From Cinnamomum chago (Eukaryota; Streptophyta; Magnoliopsida; Laurales; Lauraceae), in contig CP142452.1 in assembly GCA_038049695.1 (NCBI GenBank), positions 72,359,501 through 72,423,500 of the forward strand: DNA of 64,000 bases, read 5' to 3'. The stretch's first letter is position 1. Every line of letters starts with the position of its first letter. Below, piece by piece: positions 47,695-57,611 of this stretch. Below the pieces are notes generated by a model. That model had not been told where the DNA came from and searched no databases. It worked only from the letters and a program-made list of their open reading frames with translations. The translations under genes and the position numbers were made by a program.

Positions 47695-50148
47695 ATGGGG
47701 GTTTATAGCCATTGGCTAGAGGGTCCTGCGGCTCTGGAGGCTTTCCGGACGTCGTTTAAGATTCCGGCCGACGTCTTAGTTAAACCTGACGATGTCGGGG
47801 AACTCCCATATGGCTTTTCCCGGTACAAGAACTGGATGCCTTTCCCCTTGGTGTCAGTGTGCGAAGGCGGGGTCAGATTTCCCATCCATCTGCTCCTCCG
47901 CTCTTGCCTCCATGCATGGCACATCTGTCCCTCCCAGTTAATGCCAAACGGCTTCAAGATTATAATGGGTGTGGCGGAGCTGAACTGGATTCTCGACATC
48001 GGTCTCAGGGTGCATGACATAGAGGATGTTTACGACATCTGCAGGGCTGCAGGGGGCGAAGACTTTTACTACCTCCGGGTGAAAGCCAGACGCCATCCCT
48101 TGGTGAACGCCCTAGAGGATTCCAGCAAATACGCTGGGGATGAACGCATTTTGGTCTCGGGGAACTGGGAGTTCAAGGGGACCGAGACCGAGGAGGATCG
48201 GAGAATCCAGGTTCCGCGGAAGCCTGGGACCCCCCCCAGTAAATGCCCATCCCTCTAGGTTTTGTTTGTACCGCCCTTGCTTGTCCTTATGCCGAGCTGA
48301 CGTCCTTGCCTTTTTCTTGTGCAGGTATTCAGAAGAGAAGGAGAGAGGCCAGTTTCGATAAGTGGAAACGGAACGACGCGTGGTTAGAGAGGATCGATCG
48401 TTACCACGGCCACAACGACCGAGCTGCCTTCTCCTTGTTAGGGTACAAGCCTCGGTACCAGTCTTACACCAGGAAGACTGCAGAGATCCCCCTTGCGCCA
48501 ATAGGGGAAGTTGGGCCTGAGCCCGCCGAGACCAGCAGTCGGGCCACGGATCCTCAGGACCCGATAGTCATCGGCGACAGTCCTCCCCGAGACCAGGGAG
48601 AAAAAATGGACAGGCCGCGCCCCGTTTTGAAGAACCTGGGGTCAATGATTTTTGCCGGCCAAGCCCCGGCAGCCTTCAAGCACGTCCCTAGTGGGCCGGG
48701 TGCCGCTCAGTTGTCCGCCCCTGCCGCCTCTTCCAATTCGTTGGGAGCAGCTGGCGCTCCCTCGGCCAAATCTTCGAAGGAGAAGTCGGGGGAGCCCTCC
48801 GGGGTCATTCGGCCGCCGAAGGAGCCTCGCCCGCTTCGGGACAGCAGGCCGCGGGTTGTGGAACCCGGGAAGGAGACTCCGCCTCCCCCGCCGCAGAAGG
48901 AAGCCCGGCCTCGGTCCGCGGCGGCCGGAAAGGAGGGCGAGAGGCCTCCTCCCGAGAAGAGACCTCGCCTGGAGGGCGCGGAGGGGAGGCCCCAAGGTGC
49001 GGAGGCGCAGGCCGAACCTTCCGTGCCGGCACCCTGGAGGCCCAACTTTGACCTGAACCCGAACGAGCCCATGACCATGGGAGAGCGGCTGGGGGCCAGC
49101 TGGGAGTCGGTCGTGGCCCTCGCCCGGGGATGCGCCCTCCCCCAGGACATGGAAAGGCACAGGAAAGCCGGGACTCCGGCTTTAATCCATCAGACGTTGA
49201 AGGCGTCGCTCGAGGTAGTTTTTTTCTCCTATTTCTAAAATTCTCGCTTCTTGGTTATCCGATCCGACCCTCTCACCGTTTCTATTCTTTTAGCAGAACG
49301 CGCAGAGGCTCCAAGTACTGATGGAGAGGCATGCTGAAAGGGCTGCCCACATCGCCGGGCTAGAGAAGGAGAAGAAGAAGCTAGGGAGTGCGCTGGAGGC
49401 CAGCGCGGCCGAACTCAAGAAGGCGGAGGAGAAAATCGCCCAACACTCCACGGATCAGCAAGCGGCGAAGGCCGAAATCATCAAGTTGCGGGGCGAAAAT
49501 AAGAATCTGAGGGGCGCCGCGGAAGACAAGGCGAGGAAGGCGTCCCGACTGGAAGTTGAGCTCGCCGAGATGGAGGCCGAGCTCGTCAAGAAAGAGGCCG
49601 AGGTGGCCGAGAAGCAAGGTGAACTGGTTAAGAAAGAGGCTGAGCTCGAGGCCTCTAGGAAAGAGAGGGCCGATGCCGAGTCCATCCTGCGAGATCAGGC
49701 TGCAAATGCTTACCAGGACGGGGTGGATTGGGCGTCGGAGGAGTATGTGGCTCAGATCACAGATCTGAGCCCATTGCTGTACGAGATGGGGTGCAAGGCG
49801 GCCCTTCTCAAGTATGGGGTCTCTGAGGACCATCCCATCTTTTCGGATCTTCCTCAGTTCCGACCTACAGCAGTGGGCTCAGAGCCAGACCCTGGCTCCA
49901 ACCCTTCTGGGGCTCCGGCCGATGTCTCTGCCGCCCCTCCTCCGTCTCCGACCCCTGTCGAAGTTCAAGGCGCTCCTCCTCTTCCTTCGACTCCTGCCGA
50001 AGTCCGAGGCGCTCCTCCTCCTCCTTCGATTCCTGCCGAAGTTGAGGCGGCCCAGGCTCCTCCCGGAGCTCCTCCATCTGCTCGTGATGCCCCCATTTCT
50101 TCCGCACTTCCGGAACCGGAGACTATTAAGGCGGTGCCTAAGGAGTAG
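47695..50148 (+). CDS. antisense ORF (aORF) of element 2, three exons, intact
   Basis: Exons 47695-48238, 48325-49214 and 49294-50148 join in phase to 762 codons, read opposite to gag-pol. The second acceptor could be three bases further right. The N-terminal domain (about residues 1-175) resembles Pfam PF04195, the 'putative gypsy type transposon' domain, with FPLVSVCEGGVRFPIHLLLR and LMPNGFKIIMGVAELN. Residues about 182-478 are Pro/Arg/Glu-rich, with basic clusters that could serve as nuclear signals. Residues about 479-640 form a long Glu/Lys/Ala coiled coil, and the end has Pro/Ala-rich repeats of the type PSTPAEVRGAPPP. The start matches the aORF start of element 1 (MGxxSHW). Known family members are additional antisense ORFs of Tat elements without proven function. 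Remaining open while gag-pol is broken suggests it has been kept. Confidence 0.88.
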
Positions 50149-50553
50149 CTTTTTTCTTTTTCGATGTAATTTTTTCTTTCTTTTTTCAAGTGCATAGGAA
50201 CCTTGTAATCATACTTTTTGATCAATGAGAAGATCTTTTTCCAACTTGTTGCCTTCCTTCTTTGCTCTTTCTTGGCAATGGTATGTGGATGCTTCGATGC
50301 GAAAATTCACTAGTCCTGGAGGTCGGTAAAGCGTCCGAATCCCTATCTCATCATTGGGTTGCCCCCAGACCAATGGCTAGGTCTTAAAGATGTTCTTCTC
50401 GGGAGGAATCCCCTTTTTAGGAAGGGTTTTGTGATTAGCTTGGGTTCATACCCCGAGATGTGGTCTTCTTGCTGAAGGGCTGGGGCTGTATCTTTATTTT
50501 TGGCGAGCATTCTTTGATGATTCGAGAGGTGTGGGCCAAGCTGGGGCGTAGGT
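50149..50553. other. non-coding stretch between aORF end and tandem array, element 2
   Basis: T-rich sequence just after the aORF stop, likely its 3' untranslated region, leading into the tandem array. No further frame was recognised. Confidence 0.5.
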
Positions 50554-50912
50554 CGAACTCTGTGCCTTGCGGAGCTGGTCCTGCGACCGGGCTCGAAGAG
50601 GATGGCGCGAGGGCCGGATCCTTGCGGGGCTGGTCCAGCGACCGAACCCAAAGAGGATGGCGCGAGGGCCGGATCCTTGCTGAGCTGGTCCTGCGACCGA
50701 ACTCAAAGAGGATGGCGCGAGGGCCGGATCCTTGCGGAGTTGGTCCAACGGCCGAACTCAAAGAGGATGGCGCGAGGGCCGGATCCTTGCGGAGTTGGTC
50801 CAACGGCCGAACTCCAAGAGGATGGCGCGAGGGCCGGATCCTTGCGGAGTTGGTCCAACGACCGAACTCAAAGAGGATGGCGCGAGGGCCGGATCCTTGC
50901 GGAGTTGGTCTG
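50554..50912. repeat. 55 bp tandem array at the gag-pol / aORF junction of element 2
   Basis: Five full units start at 50600, 50655, 50710, 50765 and 50820, with partial units at both ends. Each carries GATGGCGCGAGGGCCGGATC and a CTTGCGGAGTTGGTCCAACG block. Because 55 is not a multiple of three, the frames rotate and the apparent proteins are artefacts. The position equals that of the 57 bp array in element 1, but the unit sequence is unrelated. Confidence 0.95.
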
Positions 50913-50980
50913 TCCTGAGAGACGTAAGGCAGTTCTCTGTCAAAAGGCTCTTCTTTATTGATCAATCATTTTGAATACAA

Positions 50981-53900
50981 CTAGAAGTAATATTTTTTTA
51001 GATGGGCAGCATTCCACGGTCGTGGCAACTCCTTGCCATCCATTCCTTCAAGCCTGTAGGCCGACCTTCCTGAGACGGAGACCACCTTATAAGGGCCGAG
51101 CCAGTTAGGCGCAAGTTTGCCTTCATTAGGATTTTTATCTGCTGGTAGTGCTTTTTTCAAGACCAACTCTCCAACCGAGAACCTTCTTTCTTTTACCCTC
51201 TGATTGTATCCTCGGGACAGCTGCCGCTGGTAGGCGGCCAGACGCACGGATGCTGCTTCCCTTCGTTCCTCGGCCAGGTCGAGCTCTCTGGCGTGGTTTG
51301 TTTCGTTCTGCCCTTGATCGAAGAGATTTGTTCTTAAAGTCGGGAGGCCGACCTCAAGAGGGATTACAGCTTCCATCCCGTAAGCCAATGAAAAAGGGGT
51401 TGCCGAGGTGGATCGTCTCGGGGTGGTCCTGTATGCCCAGAGGACACTCGGCAATTCTTCCGTCCATCTGCCTTTAGCTTTATCAAGCCTTTTCTTCAGC
51501 CCCTCCAGAACCACTTTGTTCGAGATCTCTGCTTGCCCATTGCTCTGCGGATAGGCCGGGGTTGCATAGAGGTTTCTGATGCCCAGTTCCTGACAGAAGC
51601 TTTTGAAGAATTTTGAATCGAATTGGGTTCCGTTGTCTGAGACCAGAACTCTGGGGATCCCGAACCGCGTGACGATGTTTATCCACACAAAATTCTTTGT
51701 GTCAAGCTCGGTGATGGAGGATAAGGATTCTGCCTCAATCCACTTTGTGAAGTAATCGGTGCCCACCATTAGCCATCTTTTGTTTCCCGGAGTTCGGTGG
51801 AGAGGTCCGACGATGTCCAGCCCCCACTGAGCAAAGGGCCATGGACTGGAGAGAGGGCTCAGGTCCCGAGCTGGCTGGTGAAGGGAGTGGGAGAACTTCT
51901 GGTATTTTTCGCATTTCCTTGCGTAGATCTGTGCATCTTTCTGCATGTAGGGCCACCAATAGCCCTGGCTAATAGCTCTGTATGCCAGGGACCTTCCTCC
52001 GATGTGACTTCCGCAGATTCCTTCGTGGATTTCAATTAGAAAATCTTCTACCTTGCTCGGATGAACGCATTGGAGATATGGTCCGGAGTAGGATTTTCTG
52101 TATAGTTTTTCATCCGGAGATAGCCAGAAGTGAGCTGCCTTCATCCTGACCTTGTAGGCTCCGTTCTTATCTTCGGGGAGCTTGTCCTCTCTGAGGAACG
52201 CCGCGATTGGGTCCATCCAGCTTGGGCCGAGGTCCGTGCACAGAACTGGCCGAACTGGGAGGAGCTCTATGCTGGGTTTCTCCAATGTCCCTACATCAAC
52301 TGTCCTTCTCTTCCCAGCTTCTACGGCCGAGGCCAAGCTTGCCAGGGCGTCTGCATGGCGATTGGACTCCCTACCGACTTGCCTTACTTCAACTTTTTCA
52401 AACTGGGAGCTGCCTGGTGTGGGATAGATAGGCCACCATTCTTTCGTCTCTGGCTTGGTAGTCTCCGCTCAGCTGGCTCGTCACCAATTGGGAGTCACTG
52501 AAGACCGCCACCCGCCGTGCCCCCAGTACTCTCGCGCTGCCGAGACCGGCGATCAGTGCTTCATATTCTGCTTCATTGTTTGATGCTTTGAAGTCGAGGG
52601 TTAGTGCCTGTTCTATGACTAGTCCTTCTGGAGATTGAAGGACGATGCCGGCGCCTGCTCTCTTGGATGTCGATGATCCGTCAACGAAGACCTTCCAGGC
52701 AGACTCAAGGAATTTTTTCCAGGACTGGTCTTCTTCAGTCTCGGTGTTACCTTCATTTCGGCCCTTGGAGCCCCCCAGTTCGGTATCGAGCGAGGTCGGT
52801 ACCGAACTAGGTGAGGTGAATTCGACGACGAAGTCCGCCAAGACCTGCGCCTTGATTGCTGTTCTGGGTTGATAATGGATGTCGAACTGTCCCAGCTCCA
52901 CAGCCCACTTGGAAATTCGACCAGAGAAGTCTGCCCTTCTGAAAAGCGACTTAAGTGGGTACTCGGTGACAACCACTACTGTGTGTGTCTGGAAGTAGTG
53001 GGAGAGCTTGCGGGAGGCACTGATCAGTGCCAGTGCCAGCTTTTCAAGCGGCAGATATCTGGTTTCGGCGTCGAGTAGGGTTTTGCTGGTGTAATAGATG
53101 GGGTACTGTTGCTTGTCGCTTTCTCGAACCAGCACCGAACTCACCGCATAGTCCGAGACTGCAAGGTAAAGATAGAGAAAATCGTCTTGCGACGGAGTGG
53201 ACAATAGGGGTGGTGAGGAGAGGTACCTTTTAAGCGTCTCCAGTGCCAAGTCGCATTCTGGAGTCCATTGGAACTTAGAACTCTTCTTCAGGAGCTGAAA
53301 GAACGGACGTCACTTGTCCGAGGCGTGGCTGATGAAGCGATTGAGTGCAGCAGCCATCCCTGTAAGTCTCTGGACCTGCTTGGCCGAGGTCGGGCTCTGG
53401 ATAGATTGTATGGCTGCGATCTGCTCCGGATCGGCCTCGATTCCTCTCCGAGTCACCAAGGTCCCCAGGAATTTGCCGGAGCCGACACCAAATGCACACT
53501 TCGAGGCATTCAGTTTGAGCTGGAACTCTCGGAGGATGGCAAATGTTTGGCGTAGGTCCGTTAGGTGGTTCTGCGACTCCTTGGACTTGACTACCATGTC
53601 GTCAATATAGACCTCAAAGGTCTTTCCGAGTTGGTCCCGAAACATCCTCGTGACCAGCCTTTGATATGTTGCTCCGGCGTTTTTCAGCCCGAAGGGCATC
53701 ACTTTGTAACAATAGATGCCTCGAGGTGTGATAAACGCAGTTTTTTCCTCATCAGGTCTGTGCAGAGGGATCTGATGGTAGCCTCGGTAGGCGTCTAAGA
53801 AGCTCATCCTGCCATGCCCCGAGGTGGCGTCGATCATCTGGTCGATCTTTGGGAGGGGGAAGCTGTCCTTGGGGCAGGCTTTGTTGAGGTCAGTGAAGTC

Positions 53901-56877
53901 CACACAGACCCTCCACTTGCCGCTCTTCTTCTTCACTACCACCGTGTTTGCTAGCCACCTGGGGTATTGTACTTCACGGATTGCCCCGGCCTCGAGGAGC
54001 TTATCCACCTCTTCCACTATTGCTTCTGTCTGAGGGACCCCCGTTCTACGAGCCTTTTGCACGACGGGCTTGTGTCCGGGATCCACATTCAGCTTGTGAC
54101 ATATGACCTCGGGGTCAATTCCCGGCATCTCATACGGAGTCCATGCAAAGACATCTTTATTCAGAAGTATCGGGGAGCTGGCTACCCAGCAGGAAGTATC
54201 GCTCCGGATCTTCAGGATTAATCCTGACCTCGGTGAGGTCCTCTATGCTTTTCTGTCCGGCTGTTCGCCCAACATTCTCAATTTCGGCCTCGAGCTCGGC
54301 CATGTGCACTTGCTGCGGCTCAACCTCCCCGGGGGTTATGGCCACGAGGCATTCTCTGGCCATCTTCTGGTTCCCCCATACTGTCACAATCTAGACCACC
54401 CCACCAGGCTTCTCTAATGGAAACTTGAGTTTCTGATGGAGGGTGGAGGGTATTGCTTCCATGGCGTGCAGCCAACTCCGTCCCATTATCACATTGTAGG
54501 GGGATGGCGCGTCTATAACCATGAAGTCGGCCATCTTTGTCGCGCCTCCTACCCGGACTTCAAGTGAGATCTTCCCCTTGGGGTACACTGGTTCAGCGCT
54601 GAACCCTATCAAAGGGATGTGGGCTGCCTGTAGATCAGATTCGGGTAAGCCGAGCTGCTTGAAGCAGCTGTAGTAAATGACTTCGGAGGAGCTCCCTGGA
54701 TCTATGAGGACGCGCTTGGTGGTGTAATTGTTGAGCCGCAAAGTGAGGATGAGGGCATCATTATGGGGGAGCTGGACTCCCTTTAGGTCTTCATCTGAGA
54801 ACCAAATCCTGGGCCTTTCCTTCTTAGCCCTCTTCGGGGCGCTTTCTAGCTCTGCCGACATCACTTGTTTGCCATGGGCAGCCCTTCTGGCCTCTGACCG
54901 AGCTCGGGTACTCTGCTTACCCGGGGCGGGGGCCAGGTGGATGACGTGGATGATACCTGCCGGTTCGTCACTGTCCTTGTCATCGCTGGGTTGGTTGCGC
55001 TGCTGAGCTCGGTTGACTCTTTCTTCCCCCTTGATGTACTCTTGGAGGTGCCCATCCTTCACGAGCTTTTCGAGATGGGATTTTAGCGCAAAGCAGTCTT
55101 CAGTCATGTGCCCGTGCTGCTTGTGATAGGAGCAGTGTTTTTGCCTGTCTCGGGTGGATGGGTCGCCTGGCATCGGCCTCGGCCATTGGAAGTATGGTTC
55201 TGCCTTGATTTTGCTCAGGATTCTGTAAATGGGCTCCTTGAATACGACACCGATGGCTCTGTAAGGATCGCTGGCCGGCTTGGTGGGCTGAGACCTCGAC
55301 CTCTTGCTGTTGTCCGAGGAGATTGAGAAAGAGCGGGCAGGCTTTCTCCTATCCGACCTCGGCCTGGAGGACGTCCCCTCCCTGGTGGAGGCTTGGTCCC
55401 TGGTGGAGGCTTGGTGCTTCTTTGGGAGTCCAAACCGTTCCGTGCCGTGGGCCTCGTCCTCCTCTTGCTCGACATATTGTTTCACCCTCGCCATCAATGC
55501 TTTCATCGTAGCCACGGGGTTCCGGACCAGGTCCCTGCGGAGTTCGTTTCCTGGGAGTAAGCCTTCCCTAAAGCACATGATGGCGACTTCGTCGTTAGCG
55601 TCGGTAATCTGGCTGTATATCGTCCAGAACCTTCTGGCGAAGGCAGTGATGCTCTCACCGTCCTTCATTCGGATCGCCATGAGATTGCTACCCGTCTTTG
55701 GAATGACGCGGTGTGCTTGAAACTTTTCAAGGAAAGAACTTCGGAGCTGCCGCCAGCTCGAGACCGACCCGGGGGGGAGCGCGCAGAACCACCGGAGGGG
55801 GAGGTCTCCCAGACTGGATGAGAAGACTCTGCAGTTTAGGAGACCGACGTCCCCCCAGACCGACATTCGCTGAGTGAAATGTCGCAGATGCGCCTCTGGG
55901 TCCGAGGCTCCGTCATAAAGGATGAACCTTGGGACGCTAAATCTCTCAGGGAGAGAGAGATTTTTAATCTCCAGTGAAAAGGGGGACATGCCCTGATCGT
56001 CCTCTTCATATTCACCAGTCTGGTCTCGGGAGAGACCGTTCTCGGCCAAACGGGCCTAGACCTCCTGCTTGATATAGTGGTCCAACTGCGCCTTGAGGTC
56101 CGTCTGGTCATCGAGTCTCGGGGATTCCGGCTCACGCCGTGCTCCCCCGAGACCACTAGGCAGATGACTGCTGCTCGAGCCTTCCTCCTCGCAGTGAGAC
56201 CTCCTTCTGTGGTTGAGGACATGCCTTAGATCTTGGTTACCCGGGTGGGTCCGCTTCCGCCGGGGAGGCGGACCACGAGACTTCCTCTCATTCATCTCGA
56301 GCCGCTCCTCTAGACGACGAATCACCTCGTCTTTATCTTGGAGAGCCTGGTCCTGGGCATCGAGCTCTTTAAGCAGGGGGTCGTCATTTCTCGTTTCACG
56401 GATATGATGAAGAGATTGGCCGTCGTCGCGAGAGTGACGGTGGGACTGATGGGACGTCGCCCTGATAGGGGTTTTGCCCCTTCGCCGAAGATCCGACGTG
56501 GGGGCGTTCTGTTCCGTACCCCTTTGTGACCGACCATCAGGATGGAGAGGGACCCCTCGACGGTCATCATGGTAGGAGCCCGCGGTCGTGGGCCGAGACG
56601 AAGAGGCCGACTGGACTATGCCTTCTACGTACGCGGCTCCCGACTTTCCCCCAGACCTCCTCTGGCGCGGGACCTCCGGTTCCTCCTGCCTGTCTGGAGG
56701 AGCCGCCATCGGCCCTGGAGGGGGAAGAAGAGCGGAACGAAGGTCGGGGGTAAGCTCTGGAAGTGCGGACTGCGGCTGCAAGAATGGTAGAAATGAAGGT
56801 TGTTCTGGTAGTGGGAAAGACGACGCCTTCCGAGACTTCGACGGTCCTCCGCCACCGTTTCTGGTCTTTGGAGGCAT
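50981..56877 (-). pseudogene. gag-pol polyprotein of element 2, several stops and frameshifts
   Basis: Begins at the ATG 34 bp from the primer site. A charged Pro-rich N-terminus (56877-56059) ends in a stop at 56056. Then come the gag core, the CX2HX4HX4C knuckle (about 55,110) and the LIDPGSSS protease motif near 54,700. A stop follows at 54391, and near 54,160-54,180 a small deletion shifts the frame. RT (with YIDD near 53,605) runs to a stop at 53310. The first and second RNase H (FVDGSS near 52,690; SDSQLVTSQ) run to a frameshift near 52,400. Integrase (52336-50981) is open, with the HHCC finger, D-D-E residues and the NWLGPY module. Domain order equals element 1 and there is no chromodomain. 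Confidence 0.92.
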
Positions 56878-56910
56878 GACTTCTTCAGAAGTTTTGGCAC
56901 AGATCCTATT

Positions 56911-56928
56911 CCCACAGACGGCGCCAAC
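56911..56928 (-). other. primer-binding site of element 2
   Basis: Read on the minus strand, GTTGGCGCCGTCTGTGGG directly follows the 5' LTR. It is the same primer site as in element 1 (tRNA-Asp type in its first nine bases). Confidence 0.75.
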
Positions 56929-57606
56929 TGTAAGTGCCTAAAAATTACGGACTTAGGTAATCGAGGATCAAGCTCCTGATTTGTGGTTTTAAAGGGAATA
57001 AAGGGAAAGGATCGAGTCTCCAGTCACCTGAAAGGAAGGAAACAACGGTCAGAGACCCTGGCTATGGGTAGCCGAAGGCCCTCCGACGATCAAGTCAGTG
57101 TATGAACTGGAAGAGAATGGAGAAAAGCCAGCTTATGGAGGGGAGGATCATGCGTACCTTGTAAGGCTTTCCTTCATGTAATATATAGACGTGAGGGTCA
57201 TCATGGTACTGTCCACATAAAGGGATGGGAGTCCCATCAGCGTGTATTCGTACCTCTTGAGTGGGGGTAGGTGAAAAAGGGGGTGTCCCATCGGATCATC
57301 ATCCCATACCTATGGACTTGAGATAAGGCGTGCTTCTTATCTGGGTTTGGCACCCACTCTGTCTGTCAACTTGCCGTCCGTCGTGGCAGTGCATTTATGG
57401 CCGCATTTATGACTGAGTGACAGGAGCCGAGGTCGGGCAGAGGCTGAGACCGAGATTGGAGCCTGTGACGTGGCCACCGAGACACGATTCATGGTTCCCC
57501 CGAGATGGCGCTACGGCCGACCTCACGTGGTTTCCGAGATAAAGGTTAAACCGAGACTGGGGATGGGCCCCCGTTCGAATTAGTGAGCATAAAACGACCC
57601 CACACA
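56929..57606 (-). repeat. 5' LTR of element 2
   Basis: 678 bp, five differences from the 3' copy by eye. A TATATAT stretch near 57,180-57,187 (minus strand) is a plausible TATA box for gag-pol. Confidence 0.95.
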
Positions 57607-57611
57607 GCTAC

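Larger units (their letters stand above)
46359..57606 (-). mobile_element. young Ty3/gypsy retrotransposon, Tat type (element 2)
   Basis: An 11,248 bp minus-strand element with 678 bp LTRs and a perfect 5 bp duplication GCTAC (46354-46358 and 57607-57611). The two LTRs differ at only five positions by eye (about 99.3% identical), so the insertion is very young. Layout equals element 1: primer site, gag-pol with second RNase H, tandem array, convergent spliced aORF, polypurine tract. The gag-pol is broken in at least five places, so it must have moved with help from a partner or decayed unusually fast. It sits inside the large solo LTR. Confidence 0.95.

Noticed and set aside
48642-49160. Long minus-strand frames opposite aORF exon 2
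   Set aside because: GC-rich, Pro/Arg/Gly-rich shadows of the aORF; the aORF frame is supported by homology to element 1 and by splice sites.
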